Positions 50,349 to 59,934 are shown, numbered from the stretch's first letter. The stretch is 64,000 bases of DNA from Bradyrhizobium sp. CSA207 (GCF_029051685.1 NZ_JAACFT010000018.1:110944-174943); one strand, 5' to 3'. Notes: generated by a model from the letters alone, not told the origin. Numbers and translations are program-made.

Positions 50349-50714
50349 ATGAGCGTAGCTCCGGACGTACCATCGACGGCTTCCCAAGGCGCTGCCGGCG
50401 AGCCAGCCGGCGGCGACGACCCGCGGCTCGATGCGCTCGTCCATCGGCTGCCGCCCCGTCTCGCCAGTATCGTCACTTATCTGCTGAAGCCGTCCAGCCG
50501 CTGGGTCAGGATTCCCTCCGGCGCGCTGCTCATCGTCGGCGGTGTGCTCTCTTTCCTGCCGGTGCTCGGCATCTGGATGCTGCCGCTTGGGCTTGCGCTG
50601 CTCGCCGAAGACGTGCCTGCGCTGCGCTCGTCCCGTTCAAAGGTCTTCGACTGGATCGAGCGACGCAAGCCGCATTGGCTCGATCCGTCCCCATCCAAAA
50701 CTGATCAATCATGA
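50349..50714 (+). CDS. Small membrane protein of the ter-like cluster
   Basis: This 121-residue protein starts 2 nt after the TerB-like stop. A polar N-terminus of about 50 residues precedes a hydrophobic hairpin, IPSGALLIVGGVLSFLPVLG and IWMLPLGLALLAEDVPALR, and a basic C-terminus. Proteins of this shape accompany TerC genes in rhizobia. No named family is certain. It overlaps the TerC gene by 4 nt. Confidence 0.78.
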   Translation: MSVAPDVPSTASQGAAGEPAGGDDPRLDALVHRLPPRLASIVTYLLKPSSRWVRIPSGALLIVGGVLSFLPVLGIWMLPLGLALLAEDVPALRSSRSKVFDWIERRKPHWLDPSPSKTDQS

Positions 50715-51349
50715 CTGAATTCATCACCGCTGACGCCCTGAGCGCGCTGCTTCAGGTCGTCCTGATCGACCTCGTGCTGGCCGGCGACAACGCGGTCGTC
50801 ATCGGCCTTGCCGCAGCCGGACTGCCGGCCGAGCAGCGCACACGCGCCATCATCGTCGGCATCATAGCCGCCACTGCGCTCCGCATCGTCTTTGCCGGGG
50901 TCGCGACCCAGCTCTTGCAGGTGATCGGCCTGCTGCTCGCCGGCGGCGTGCTGCTGCTGTGGGTGTGCTGGAAGATGTGGCGCGAGCTGCGCCAGCAGGC
51001 CGCGCACAGGAGCGAACTCGCGTTCAGTCACGGCGGCGGCGCAAGCGCTGCGGCGGCGCCGCGAAAAACCTTCGGCCAGGCGGCGGCACAGATTGTCGCC
51101 GCCGACGTCTCGATGTCGCTCGACAACGTGCTCGCGGTCGCCGGCGCCGCGCGCGAGCATCCCTACATCCTCGTCTTCGGCCTGCTACTGTCGGTCGCGA
51201 TGATGGGCGTTGCCGCCGATCTGCTCGGCCGCGTGCTCCAGAAGCAGCGTTGGATCGCCTATGTCGGCCTCGCCATCATCGTTTACGTCGCCTTCGAGAT
51301 GATCTATCGCGGCTCGCTCGAGCTCGCGCCGGTCATCGCGAGTCTCTAA
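50711..51349 (+). CDS. TerC family integral membrane protein (YjbE type)
   Basis: This 212-residue membrane protein has about six to seven hydrophobic segments. The paired acidic motifs LVLAGDNAVVIGLAAAGL and DVSMSLDNVLAVAGAAREHP are the TerC family signature and probably bind Mn or related metals. It is translationally coupled to the preceding gene. Recent work on TerC proteins links them to metal export, including metalation of secreted enzymes. Confidence 0.93.
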   Translation: MTEFITADALSALLQVVLIDLVLAGDNAVVIGLAAAGLPAEQRTRAIIVGIIAATALRIVFAGVATQLLQVIGLLLAGGVLLLWVCWKMWRELRQQAAHRSELAFSHGGGASAAAAPRKTFGQAAAQIVAADVSMSLDNVLAVAGAAREHPYILVFGLLLSVAMMGVAADLLGRVLQKQRWIAYVGLAIIVYVAFEMIYRGSLELAPVIASL

Positions 51350-51396
51350 AGCCAGATCTTGGACGCGCGTCTTCTGTCCGCAATCCGGAGTGATCA

Positions 51397-51978
51397 ATGA
51401 CGTCTGAACCCAAAGCACCTTCGGCGCTCTCGGCCCCGCCGCCGCAGATCGGGCCGTTTGCCCAACTCATCTTCGGCTCGCGCTGGCTGCAAGTGCCGCT
51501 CTATGTCGGCCTCATCGTCGCACAAGCCGTCTATGTGCTGCTATTCCTGAAAGAGCTCTGGCATCTGGTCGCGCACTCGTTCGACGCCAGCGAGCAGCAG
51601 ATCATGCTGGTCGTGCTCGGGCTGATCGACGTCGTCATGATCTCGAACCTGCTGGTCATGGTGATCGTGGGCGGCTACGAAACGTTCGTTTCGCGCCTGA
51701 ACCTGAGCGGCCATCCGGACGAGCCGGAATGGCTGAGCCACGTCAATGCGAGCGTGCTCAAGATCAAGCTCGCGATGGCCATCATCGGCATTTCCTCGAT
51801 CTCGCTGCTCAGGACCTTCATCGAAGCGGGGAATCTCGGCACGACGCGCAGCAATTTTACCGAGACCGGCGTGATGTGGCAGGTGCTGATCCACCTGACC
51901 TTCATCATCTCCGCGGTCGGCATCGCCTGGGTCGACCGCATCAGCGAGAGCGGGCAGCGCAAGGCCGGCCACGGCTGA
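51397..51978 (+). CDS. UPF0114 / YqhA family inner-membrane protein (TIGR00645)
   Basis: This 193-residue protein has four membrane segments, including VPLYVGLIVAQAVYVLLFLK, LVVLGLIDVVMISNLLVMVI and VGGYETFVSRLNLSGHPDEP, the TIGR00645 signature. It lies 47 nt after the TerC gene, same strand. Function is unknown; it may act with the Ter-like proteins. Confidence 0.92.
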   Translation: MTSEPKAPSALSAPPPQIGPFAQLIFGSRWLQVPLYVGLIVAQAVYVLLFLKELWHLVAHSFDASEQQIMLVVLGLIDVVMISNLLVMVIVGGYETFVSRLNLSGHPDEPEWLSHVNASVLKIKLAMAIIGISSISLLRTFIEAGNLGTTRSNFTETGVMWQVLIHLTFIISAVGIAWVDRISESGQRKAGHG

Positions 51979-52023
51979 GCGCTGGAGCACGACGGGATTG
52001 GCGGGAATCGTCGTCGCGCCGGG

Positions 52024-52992
52024 TCAGAAGCGAAGTGTGGCGTCCGCAAAATATCGGGCGTTTGCCAGCGTCTCGGACGGCATCTCGCCGAACATCGTCT
52101 TGTAGACCTTCGAAAATTCGCCCATGTGCCAGAAGCCGTTCGCGAGCGCCGCGGCCTTGATGGTCAGTCCACTGCCTCCGGTCATCAGCTGCGTGCGAAC
52201 CGACCATAAACGCTTGAGCCGCAGATAGTGATGCAGGCTGACGCCATGCACCGCGCGCGCCGCCGTCTGGAGCGTGCGCACGGATATGCCGAGCGCGCTG
52301 GCGAGATCGTCGCTGTAGAGCGGCTTGCTGCCGAACAGCGCGACCACTTCGTCGAGACGCGCGATCAGCCTGCGGTGCTTGTCGAATGAGCCGCGTCGCG
52401 CGGCCAGCGTGTCGGCCGGCACGAGTGTTGCGTCGAGGCAGGCGAGCAGCGTCTCCTGGATCGGGCGGTTGAGCGCTTCGAACTGCCGGGGATCGTTGCC
52501 TTCAGCGGCCAGGCAAAACATGTTCAGGATCGTGGCGCGCAGGCGTGCCATCGTTTCGTCATGCGGCCGGAAGAATCCGAGTCCGCTGTCGTAGTCCGCC
52601 CAGCCGCGATGACGCATGTCCGAGTTGAAGCGCATCATCAGGTAGGTGTTGGGATGCTCCTCGACAGATTTGATGGGGACCTTGCCGCGTACGACACCCA
52701 CGGTCGAATTGTCGATCTCGCGGCCGTTGCTGATCGAGTGAAAGCAGAACGGGACCACGAGGCCGACGCCATGGTCGGTGCCGACATCGACGTCGAGCCG
52801 GCGGGCAAAGGCGCGCTGAAGCACGAACAGCCCGTCCTGGAGCGGCAGGATGGCGCGGGACAAGCAGAAATCTCGCGGGCGAAGCGGCGTGCTGGTGCCG
52901 AGGCCGAGCACCTCGTTGGCACGAAATTGGCCGAAGTCCGAGAAGCGCTCGATGCCGAGCACGCGCGAAGGCTTCAGCCGATGCAGCGGCAT
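52024..52992 (-). CDS. AraC-family transcriptional regulator
   Basis: This 322-residue regulator has its two helix-turn-helix motifs in the C-terminal 100 residues: DLASALGISVRTLQTAARAV with HGVSLHHYLRLKRLWSVRTQ, then TIKAAALANGFWHMGEFSKV and YKTMFGEMPSETL. The N-terminal 200 residues form a ligand-sensing domain of the AraC_binding_2 kind. The target is not obvious because both neighbours are transcribed independently. Confidence 0.92.
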   Translation of the reverse strand: MPLHRLKPSRVLGIERFSDFGQFRANEVLGLGTSTPLRPRDFCLSRAILPLQDGLFVLQRAFARRLDVDVGTDHGVGLVVPFCFHSISNGREIDNSTVGVVRGKVPIKSVEEHPNTYLMMRFNSDMRHRGWADYDSGLGFFRPHDETMARLRATILNMFCLAAEGNDPRQFEALNRPIQETLLACLDATLVPADTLAARRGSFDKHRRLIARLDEVVALFGSKPLYSDDLASALGISVRTLQTAARAVHGVSLHHYLRLKRLWSVRTQLMTGGSGLTIKAAALANGFWHMGEFSKVYKTMFGEMPSETLANARYFADATLRF

Positions 52993-53105
52993 TGCGGAAT
53001 CCTAGAGGTGGTGGTCTGGGTTGGCGGGCTCAATCCACGACAAGTATCAGATGGCCTGCCACCAGCCATATTCCGGATAACTACTGCCGGTTCGGCGACG
53101 CTTGA

Positions 53106-54044
53106 TCACGCAACGTGCGGATAGGCCGCGTTCTCCCGCCGCTCGCGTTCGCCGAGCTCACGCACCAGCTCCTGGAGAAAGGACTCGGTGTAGGCGGGCA
53201 GGGTGCGTTCGGCGCGGACATAGATGCCGAGATCCGACCACACCGGGCTGCCGGCATTGTCGAGCGGCAGGAAGACAAGCTGGCCCTCGCGCGACAGCCG
53301 GCCGATACCGAGCTGGGTCTGGAATGCAACGCCGACCCCGCGCGCGGCGAGTTCGCGCATCAGGTCGATCGAATTGACCTGGATCGCAGGTTCGGGCGTC
53401 TCAGGCAGCTGCGCGATCAGCGGCTGGAGCAGGTGATAGATTGACAGCTCCGGCAGCGCATGAATGACCGGAAAGGCAAAGCATTGCGCCAGCGTGACCG
53501 TTTTGCGGCGCGCCAGCGGATGCTCGCGCGCGACCACCGCGCCAAGCCGGAAGCGCTTCAGCGCAGCCTGCCGCAAGTCGGGTGGATGCCGCAGTGCCAT
53601 GGCAATGCCGATATCGGCTTCACCGCGGCTCAAGGCTTCCAGCACGTCCGACGATCCCTTCACCTCGGTGGTGAAGCTGACGCGGCGGGCGCGGCCGCGA
53701 TGCGAGGCGATCAAGTCCGGCAGCACCGATTCGGTGAGCGACTCGATGCAGGCGATGCTGACGGTGCCATGCCACGTACCGGACAGCGACTGCACGTCCG
53801 AACGAAAGCGGTCGAGGTCCTGGAGCACGTTCATGACGTGCCGGGCCAGCATCTCGCCGACCGTCGTCAAGGTCAGGCCGCGCGCGTTGCGTTCGAATAA
53901 GGGCGATCCAACCTCTTGCTCCAGCTTGAGAATTTGGCGGCTGACCGCGGAGGAGGCGACGTTCAGCACCCGCGCGGCTGCCCGGATCGAGCCGGTGCGG
54001 CGGACCGCATGGAAATACTGGATGGACGGTGAGTGAAATCGCAT
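53106..54044 (-). CDS. LysR-family transcriptional regulator
   Basis: This 312-residue regulator has the LysR winged helix IQYFHAVRRTGSIRAAARVL with NVASSAVSRQILKLEQEVGS and PLFERNARGLTLTTVGEML at 8-70. The effector domain follows from about residue 95 (TVSIACIESLTESVLPDL). It is divergent from the hypothetical gene at 54194. Confidence 0.93.
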   Translation of the reverse strand: MRFHSPSIQYFHAVRRTGSIRAAARVLNVASSAVSRQILKLEQEVGSPLFERNARGLTLTTVGEMLARHVMNVLQDLDRFRSDVQSLSGTWHGTVSIACIESLTESVLPDLIASHRGRARRVSFTTEVKGSSDVLEALSRGEADIGIAMALRHPPDLRQAALKRFRLGAVVAREHPLARRKTVTLAQCFAFPVIHALPELSIYHLLQPLIAQLPETPEPAIQVNSIDLMRELAARGVGVAFQTQLGIGRLSREGQLVFLPLDNAGSPVWSDLGIYVRAERTLPAYTESFLQELVRELGERERRENAAYPHVA

Positions 54045-54193
54045 GGGGCCCCCGGCCGAACTATAGCTGCTGCCGAAACGGCATCAATATGTACGAAATT
54101 CTGTGCTTTTCGAGAACACTGGTCCCCGCTAGGTTTCCGCGCGGTCTGGCGGGGGCGCCAAGCCAGCGCAACGACGCGCCAGGGACGATCGGG

Positions 54194-54772
54194 GTGAACG
54201 AGAACATCGCCAGCGAGCTGGAGCAGGGGCCGGACACCCGTCTGGTCGACCGTCGGCGCGCGGCTGCCTATGTCGGCGTGACTGCCGGCCGCTTCGAGCA
54301 ATTGGTGCGCGACACCGTCGTGCCGCCGCCGGTCATGGTGGACAACAAGAGGCGCTGGCCCATTGCTTTGCTCGATGTCGCAAAAGCGACGGTCGGCAGC
54401 AGCATCCCATGCCTGCCGCCGGTCCCGGCCGATGTCTCCGCCGAAATGCGTCCGTGCGAACGGGACCCTGCGCCAGCTTCGCGCGAGCTGCCCGACCAGG
54501 CATGGTTCGACCAGCGCGCGCGGTTCGTCGAGCGCGTCCGAAGGTCGCTGCTCTCTGGCAACGAGATCAGTCTGCTGCGCGAATTCAAGGTGCTCAAGCA
54601 GAACCAGATCAGCATGTTCGGCTACTACGGCAGCTTCGAAGCCCTGATGGTGCGCGGCTACATCGTCGAAGTCGCCCGCAAGCCGCCGTCGAGCCGTCCC
54701 ATGGTGACCTATCGCCTGACCGCGCAGGGCGAGCAGGTCATCGCCGCACTGAAGGACGAGCCGGCGATCTGA
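54194..54772 (+). CDS. Hypothetical protein with AlpA/MerR-like helix-turn-helix
   Basis: GTG 54194 gives 192 residues; ATG 54089 in the same frame is an alternative. LVDRRRAAAYVGVTAGRFEQ with LVRDTVVPPPVMVDNKRRWP resembles AlpA/excisionase-type domains that recognise DNA. The C-terminal part (SLLREFKVLKQNQISMFGYY with MVTYRLTAQGEQVIAALKD) resembles a winged helix. It could be a phage-derived or chromosomal regulator. No named family. It is divergent from the LysR gene. Confidence 0.7.
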   Translation: MNENIASELEQGPDTRLVDRRRAAAYVGVTAGRFEQLVRDTVVPPPVMVDNKRRWPIALLDVAKATVGSSIPCLPPVPADVSAEMRPCERDPAPASRELPDQAWFDQRARFVERVRRSLLSGNEISLLREFKVLKQNQISMFGYYGSFEALMVRGYIVEVARKPPSSRPMVTYRLTAQGEQVIAALKDEPAI

Positions 54773-54907
54773 CTGGACGCCGGCTGATCGATAAAATTGT
54801 CGGCAATCCGCTCAGCGGCGGCAAACCCTGCAGACAACAATCGCGCCGCCTTAAACCTCGGCTTTGGAACCGGCATGCATCCTTCCCGAAAAGGGTGGGG
54901 CATCCGC

Positions 54908-55171
54908 ATGTCTATTTTCAAAGAGATTGTCGTCGCGGTGGCAGGGGTCTACGCGCTTCTGTTCGCCTGCGACGCAGTGTTCGGCCACGGCGAGGCGCGT
55001 TTCGACGATGTCTATTACAGCAGCGCCTTCTATGCGCCGCGGCCGAAGGAATTTCGTTTCGCAAGCAATACGCCGCCGGCGGTGCGCGTCAGCGACGCCT
55101 TTGCGCAGTTCACGCCCAGCGAAGCCAAGCCGAACAGGCGTTACTCGTCGCTGACGACGATCATTCGTTAA
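54908..55171 (+). CDS. Small exported or membrane-anchored hypothetical protein
   Basis: ATG 54908 gives 87 residues (an in-frame start at 54797 would add 37 without features). The hydrophobic segment IVVAVAGVYALLFACDAVFG at about 6-25 is a membrane anchor or signal. The remainder (FDDVYYSSAFYAPRPKEFRF) is polar and Tyr-rich. No family recognised. It is convergent with the hydrolase gene 6 nt away. Confidence 0.6.
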   Translation: MSIFKEIVVAVAGVYALLFACDAVFGHGEARFDDVYYSSAFYAPRPKEFRFASNTPPAVRVSDAFAQFTPSEAKPNRRYSSLTTIIR

Positions 55172-55177
55172 ACAGGC

Positions 55178-56080
55178 TTACTCCCTCTGCATCCATTCCG
55201 CCACGCCGCGCCACAGCGTGTCGCGGTGCTCGGGGCGGAAGAATCCAAAATGGCCGATCGCCTTGGCGCCAACCTCGGACGGTTTGACCGTCAGCACCTC
55301 CGGCTTGATCGCGGTGAAGCCGCCGGTGAGCAGCTCGACCGCAGGCCGCGTCGCCCAGGGATCGTCGGAGAAGCACAGCGCGCGCAACTCGCCCTTGTAC
55401 TTCGCGAAGTTTTCCAGCGCCGGCAGCTTTGAATCGAAGAGATAGCGCGGGCTCGAAACCCACTCGGCCCATTGCAGGAATACGCCCTTGGGCAGGTCCT
55501 CGCCGATGCCGGCCCAGCCCGGCGCGTAGCCGAGCGCGTGGGCGAGCGGCACGCCGATGAAATTCATGAAGGTGTAGACGCGGTATTTCTCCGGCGATGT
55601 CATCAGCCGCCAGGTCGCGGCCTGCGAGGCCAGCAGTATGGCGCGAGAGATCTCGGTGTTGTTCGCGAGCAGCCCGAGCGCCTGGCCGCCGAAGGAATGG
55701 CCGACGTAGGCAAGGGGCAGGGTGTTGTACCGCTCGCGCATCCAGCGCACCGCAGCGGCGACGTCGAGGGCGGCCCAGTCGGACATCGAGGCCTTGAAGC
55801 CGACCAGCGATTTTGGCTGGTTGTAACCGACCATCGCCGGCTGCCGGGAGTCGCCGATGCCGCGGTAGTCATAGGTCAGCACCGCGCAGCCGCGATGGGC
55901 GAGGTAGGAGGCAAAGCCGCGATAGATTTTTCGCGGGACGGCGGTGGCGGAGTTGATCAGGACGGCATGGCGCTTGGTGCCGCGCGGCAGGAACAGCGTG
56001 CCGGTCAGCGCATACCCGTCGGTGGCGGGAAAGCTGATCTCATCGATGAAAACGTCGTCGCTTGCGGCGTCCATGGGCAT
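55178..56080 (-). CDS. Alpha/beta hydrolase
   Basis: This 300-residue protein starts at ATG 56080 (an upstream in-frame start at 56140 adds 20 residues). The nucleophile elbow is YVGHSFGGQALGLL (Ser in GHSFGG). VLTYDYRGIGDSRQP precedes it, and the catalytic His is probably in GHFGFFRPEHRDTLWRG near the C-terminus. It belongs to the serine aminopeptidase S33 / YheT-like alpha/beta hydrolases. The substrate is unknown. It is divergent from the DAHP synthase gene. Confidence 0.9.
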   Translation of the reverse strand: MPMDAASDDVFIDEISFPATDGYALTGTLFLPRGTKRHAVLINSATAVPRKIYRGFASYLAHRGCAVLTYDYRGIGDSRQPAMVGYNQPKSLVGFKASMSDWAALDVAAAVRWMRERYNTLPLAYVGHSFGGQALGLLANNTEISRAILLASQAATWRLMTSPEKYRVYTFMNFIGVPLAHALGYAPGWAGIGEDLPKGVFLQWAEWVSSPRYLFDSKLPALENFAKYKGELRALCFSDDPWATRPAVELLTGGFTAIKPEVLTVKPSEVGAKAIGHFGFFRPEHRDTLWRGVAEWMQRE

Positions 56081-56254
56081 CGATTGTCCTTCCCGAGTTT
56101 CCTCTGGCGCCAGCAAATGCGAATTCAGCTTTCCCCGCAAGGGTTTGCAGTGCGAAACGGATTTACAACTGGCGGCCGGTGGCCAGCCTGTGTATAAGGC
56201 GGCCCTCGCAACCCACAGATCAGGTTGTACTTTTCGCTTTACGGAGAGATTGCG

Positions 56255-57643
56255 ATGTCCGAGCGGTGGACGCCCGAGTCCTGGCGCAGCAAGCCGGTGC
56301 TACAGGTGCCGGACTATCCCGACGCCAAGGCCCTGGCCGACGTCGAGGCGCAGCTTGCGACCTTTCCTCCGCTGGTGTTCGCGGGCGAGGCGCGCAATCT
56401 GAAGAAATCGCTGGCGCGGGTGGCGGCCGGCGAAGCCTTCCTGCTCCAGGGCGGCGATTGCGCCGAAAGCTTTGCCGAGCACGGCGCCAACAACATCCGC
56501 GACTTCTTCCGCGTGCTGCTCCAGATGGCTGTGGTGCTGACCTATGCCGGCGCGGTGCCGGTGGTGAAGGTCGGCCGTATCGCCGGCCAGTTCGCCAAGC
56601 CGCGCTCCTCGCCGACGGAGAAGATCGACGGCATCGAGTTGCCGAGCTATCGCGGCGACATCGTCAACGACATCGCCTTCACCAAGGAGGCGCGCGTGCC
56701 GGATCCGCAGCGCCAGCTGATGGCCTATCGCCAGTCGGCCGCGACGCTGAACCTGCTCCGCGCCTTCGCCACCGGCGGCTTCGCCAATCTCGGCAGCGTG
56801 CATCAGTGGATGCTGGGCTTCCTGAAGGATTCGCCGCAGTCCCGCCGCTACAAGGAATTGGCGGACCGCATCTCGGACGCGCTGAACTTCATGCAGGCCT
56901 GCGGCCTCAATCTGGAGAGCCATCCCGAGCTGCGCGCCACCGATTTCTATACCAGCCACGAGGCGCTGCTGCTCGGCTACGAGCAGGCCATGACCCGGGT
57001 CGATTCCACGACCGGCGACTGGTACGCGACATCGGGCCATATGATCTGGATCGGCGACCGCACCCGCCAGCTCGACCACGGCCATATAGAGTATTTCCGC
57101 GGCATCAAGAATCCGATCGGGCTGAAGTGCGGACCGTCGCTGAAGGCCGACGAGCTGTTGAAGCTGATCGACGTGCTCAACCCCGACAACGAGCCGGGCC
57201 GGCTGACCCTGATCGGCCGTTTCGGCTCTGATAAGGTCGGCGAGCATCTGCCGAACCTGATCCGCGCGGTGAAGCGCGAGGGCAGGGTCGTGGTCTGGTC
57301 GTGCGACCCCATGCACGGCAACACCATCACCTCCACGTCGGGCTACAAGACGCGGCCGTTCGACCGTATCCTTTCGGAGGTGAAGTCGTTCTTCACGATC
57401 CATGCCGCCGAAGGCACCCATGCCGGCGGCGTGCATCTGGAGATGACCGGCCAGGACGTCACCGAATGCCTCGGCGGCGCCCGCGCGATCACGGACGAGG
57501 ATCTCAACGACCGCTACCACACGGTCTGCGATCCCCGCCTCAACGCCGAGCAATCCATCGACATGGCTTTCCTGGTCGCGGAGCTGCTCAAGCAGGAACG
57601 CGCCGGCAAAGTCCGGCCGATGCCGGCCGCAGCGGGGCTCTAA
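56255..57643 (+). CDS. Class II 3-deoxy-7-phosphoheptulonate synthase
   Basis: This 462-residue plant-type DAHP synthase performs the first step of the shikimate pathway. Start ATG 56255 follows GGAGAG; an upstream TTG frame is weaker. SERWTPESWRSKPVLQVPDY, LLQGGDCAESFAEHGANNIR, RIAGQFAKPRSS, and WSCDPMHGNTITSTSGYKTR are family motifs, with metal and PEP ligands (Cys in GGDCAE, His and Glu in EGTHAGGVHLEMTGQDVTEC). It is followed after 4 nt by dgkA. Confidence 0.95.
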   Translation: MSERWTPESWRSKPVLQVPDYPDAKALADVEAQLATFPPLVFAGEARNLKKSLARVAAGEAFLLQGGDCAESFAEHGANNIRDFFRVLLQMAVVLTYAGAVPVVKVGRIAGQFAKPRSSPTEKIDGIELPSYRGDIVNDIAFTKEARVPDPQRQLMAYRQSAATLNLLRAFATGGFANLGSVHQWMLGFLKDSPQSRRYKELADRISDALNFMQACGLNLESHPELRATDFYTSHEALLLGYEQAMTRVDSTTGDWYATSGHMIWIGDRTRQLDHGHIEYFRGIKNPIGLKCGPSLKADELLKLIDVLNPDNEPGRLTLIGRFGSDKVGEHLPNLIRAVKREGRVVVWSCDPMHGNTITSTSGYKTRPFDRILSEVKSFFTIHAAEGTHAGGVHLEMTGQDVTECLGGARAITDEDLNDRYHTVCDPRLNAEQSIDMAFLVAELLKQERAGKVRPMPAAAGL

Positions 57644-57647
57644 GATC

Positions 57648-58001
57648 TTGCTGCGGATCTGGAAGGCCACGATCAACTCCCGCAACGGTCTGGCTTTTGC
57701 GTTCCGCTCGGAGCAGGCCATCCGCGAGGAGATTTTTGCGCTCCTCTTGTCGTTGCCGCTGGCCTGGTTCATCAGTGCGACCGCGATGCGCGCGATCGAG
57801 CTGGTCTGTGCGGTCGCCTTCGTGCTGGTGGTCGAGCTGCTCAACACCGCGATCGAAAAACTCGCCGACCGCCTGACCATGGATCACGACAAGCAGATCG
57901 GCCGCGTCAAGGACATGGGCTCAGCCGCGGTCGGCGTCGCGCTCCTGATGGCCGGCGCTTTCTGGATTTTTGCGCTCGTCGAGCGGTTGGGTTTCGTCTA
58001 G
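57648..58001 (+). CDS. dgkA: Diacylglycerol kinase
   Basis: This 117-residue inner-membrane trimeric lipid kinase has KATINSRNGLAFAFRSEQAI, REEIFALLLSLPLAWFI and the catalytic VVELLNTAIEKLADRL. DKQIGRVKDMGSAAVGVALL forms the third helix. The start is TTG at 57648; no better start exists in frame. It converts diacylglycerol to phosphatidic acid. Confidence 0.94.
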   Translation: MLRIWKATINSRNGLAFAFRSEQAIREEIFALLLSLPLAWFISATAMRAIELVCAVAFVLVVELLNTAIEKLADRLTMDHDKQIGRVKDMGSAAVGVALLMAGAFWIFALVERLGFV

Positions 58002-58025
58002 CCATTGGATCGAGTAAAGGCGGCC

Positions 58026-59783
58026 ATGACTGAACGTCTCAACGAATTCGCGGTCACGCTCGCCCAGCTCAATCCGGTCGTGGGCGACATCGCGGGCAAT
58101 GCCGCGAAGGCGCGGGCGGCGCGGGCACAAGCCAAAGCCGACGGCGCCGATCTCGTGCTGTTTCCGGAATTGTTCATCGCCGGCTATCCGCCGGAAGACC
58201 TGGTGCAGAAGCCGGCTTTCCAGGCCGCCTGCCGCGCCGCGATCGAGGCGCTTGCGCGCGAGACCGCCGATGGCGGCCCGGCCATGCTGGTCGGCACGCC
58301 CTGGGTCGAGGACGACAGGCTCTACAATGCCTGCGCGCTGCTGGATGGTGGGCGCATCGCGAGCTTGCGCTTCAAGTGCAATCTGCCGAACTATGGCGTG
58401 TTCGACGAGAAGCGGCTGTTTGCGCGCGGACCGGCGGCCGGCCCGGTCACCGTGCGCGGGTTACGCATCGGCGTGCCGATCTGCGAGGATATCTGGCTGG
58501 AAGAGTCCGAGGACTACGAGAACGTGGTCGAGACGCTGGCCGAGACCGGTGCCGAGATCATTTTGGTGCCGAACGGCTCGCCCTACGCCCGCGACAAGAA
58601 CGACGTGCGCCTGTCGGTGGCGGTGGCGCGGGCGACGGAGAGCGGCTTGCCGCTGGTCTATCTCAACCAGATCGGCGGCCAGGACGAGCTGGTGTTCGAC
58701 GGCGCCTCCTTCGCGCTCAACGGCGACCTCTCGCTCGCTGCGCAACTGCCGGCATTCGAGGAAAGCATCACCACGTTGCGCTTCACTCGGAGTGGCGCCG
58801 ACTGGCGCTGCACCGGCCCGATCGCCGCGCAGCCCGAAGGCGACCACGCCGATTACGCGGCCTGCGTACTTGGCTTGCGCGACTACGTCGCCAAGAACGG
58901 CTTTCCCGGCGTGCTGCTCGGCATCTCCGGCGGCATCGATTCCGCACTTTGCGCAGCGATCGCGGTCGATGCGCTCGGAGCCGACCAGGTCCACGGCGTG
59001 ATGTTGCCTTATCTCTACACCGCGCCGAGCTCGATCGCGGACGCCGGCGAACTCGCCGGCCATCTCGGCATCCGCTACGAAGTCCTGCCGATCGCCGAAG
59101 CAGTGAACGGGTTCGAGGCCATCCTCGAAGGCGTCTTCAAGAACCTGCCGCGTGACATCACCGAGGAAAATCTCCAGGCCCGCACCCGCGGCACGCTCTT
59201 GATGGCGATCTCCAACAAGACCGGGCTGATGGTGGTGACCACCGGCAACAAGTCGGAGATGTCGGTCGGCTATGCCACGCTCTATGGCGACATGAACGGC
59301 GGCTTCAATCCGATCAAGGACATCTACAAGACGCAGGTGTTTCGGCTGGCGGCGTTGCGCAATACATGGAAGCCCGAGGGCGCGCTCGGGCCTGCGGGCG
59401 AGGTCATCCCGCCCGACATCATCACGCGCCCGCCGACGGCGGAGCTGCGCGAGAACCAGACCGATCAGGATTCGCTGCCGCCCTACGACGTGCTCGATGC
59501 CATCCTCGTGCGTCTGATCGAGCGCGAAGAGCCGCTCGACCGGATCATCGCCGCCGGCTTCGACCGCGACACCGTGGTGCGCATCGATCATCTCCTCAAC
59601 GTCGCCGAATACAAGCGCCGCCAGGCCGCGCCCGGCGTGAAGGTGACGGCCAGGAATTTCGGCCGCGACCGGCGCTATCCCATCACCAATCGCTTTCGCG
59701 ACAGCGGCGAGCCGCTGCCCGCGCCGGATGAGACGCTGGTTTCGCGCGGCAACCAGGCCTCGATCGACGCGTTCGAGGGGTAG
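58026..59783 (+). CDS. nadE: Glutamine-dependent NAD+ synthase
   Basis: This 585-residue enzyme starts at ATG 58026 (TTG 58005 is possible). The N-terminal nitrilase-type glutaminase domain has catalytic Glu in LVLFPELFIAGYPPEDL, Lys in LRFKCNLPNYGVFDEKR and Cys in IGVPICEDIWLEE. The C-terminal synthetase domain has LLGISGGIDSALCAAIAVDA (ATP pyrophosphatase P-loop) and TTGNKSEMSVGYATLYGDMN. It makes NAD from nicotinate adenine dinucleotide. Confidence 0.96.
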   Translation: MTERLNEFAVTLAQLNPVVGDIAGNAAKARAARAQAKADGADLVLFPELFIAGYPPEDLVQKPAFQAACRAAIEALARETADGGPAMLVGTPWVEDDRLYNACALLDGGRIASLRFKCNLPNYGVFDEKRLFARGPAAGPVTVRGLRIGVPICEDIWLEESEDYENVVETLAETGAEIILVPNGSPYARDKNDVRLSVAVARATESGLPLVYLNQIGGQDELVFDGASFALNGDLSLAAQLPAFEESITTLRFTRSGADWRCTGPIAAQPEGDHADYAACVLGLRDYVAKNGFPGVLLGISGGIDSALCAAIAVDALGADQVHGVMLPYLYTAPSSIADAGELAGHLGIRYEVLPIAEAVNGFEAILEGVFKNLPRDITEENLQARTRGTLLMAISNKTGLMVVTTGNKSEMSVGYATLYGDMNGGFNPIKDIYKTQVFRLAALRNTWKPEGALGPAGEVIPPDIITRPPTAELRENQTDQDSLPPYDVLDAILVRLIEREEPLDRIIAAGFDRDTVVRIDHLLNVAEYKRRQAAPGVKVTARNFGRDRRYPITNRFRDSGEPLPAPDETLVSRGNQASIDAFEG

Positions 59784-59891
59784 AGGTTAACGCGGCTTGT
59801 TGACGGACGCTGTCGCCACACATCGCGGTGTCATTATCCAGTACGCCGCGGCGGACGTTGTCGAAAACCAATTGATGACACGGAGTACTGG

Positions 59892-59913
59892 ATGCCCCGC
59901 CTTCGCGGGGCAT
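59892..59913. repeat. Small palindromic (REP-like) hairpin
   Basis: ATGCCCCGC and GCGGGGCAT form a perfect 9-bp stem with a CTTC loop in the gap after nadE. The flanks CAGTAC (59839 region) and GTACTGG just before the hairpin add a larger dyad. No T-run follows. Confidence 0.6.
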
Positions 59914-59934
59914 GACAGTTGTATGCTGAGCGGT

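Noticed and set aside
56300..57880. A 526-codon minus-strand frame
   Set aside because: It mirrors the DAHP synthase and dgkA genes, which have unmistakable motifs.
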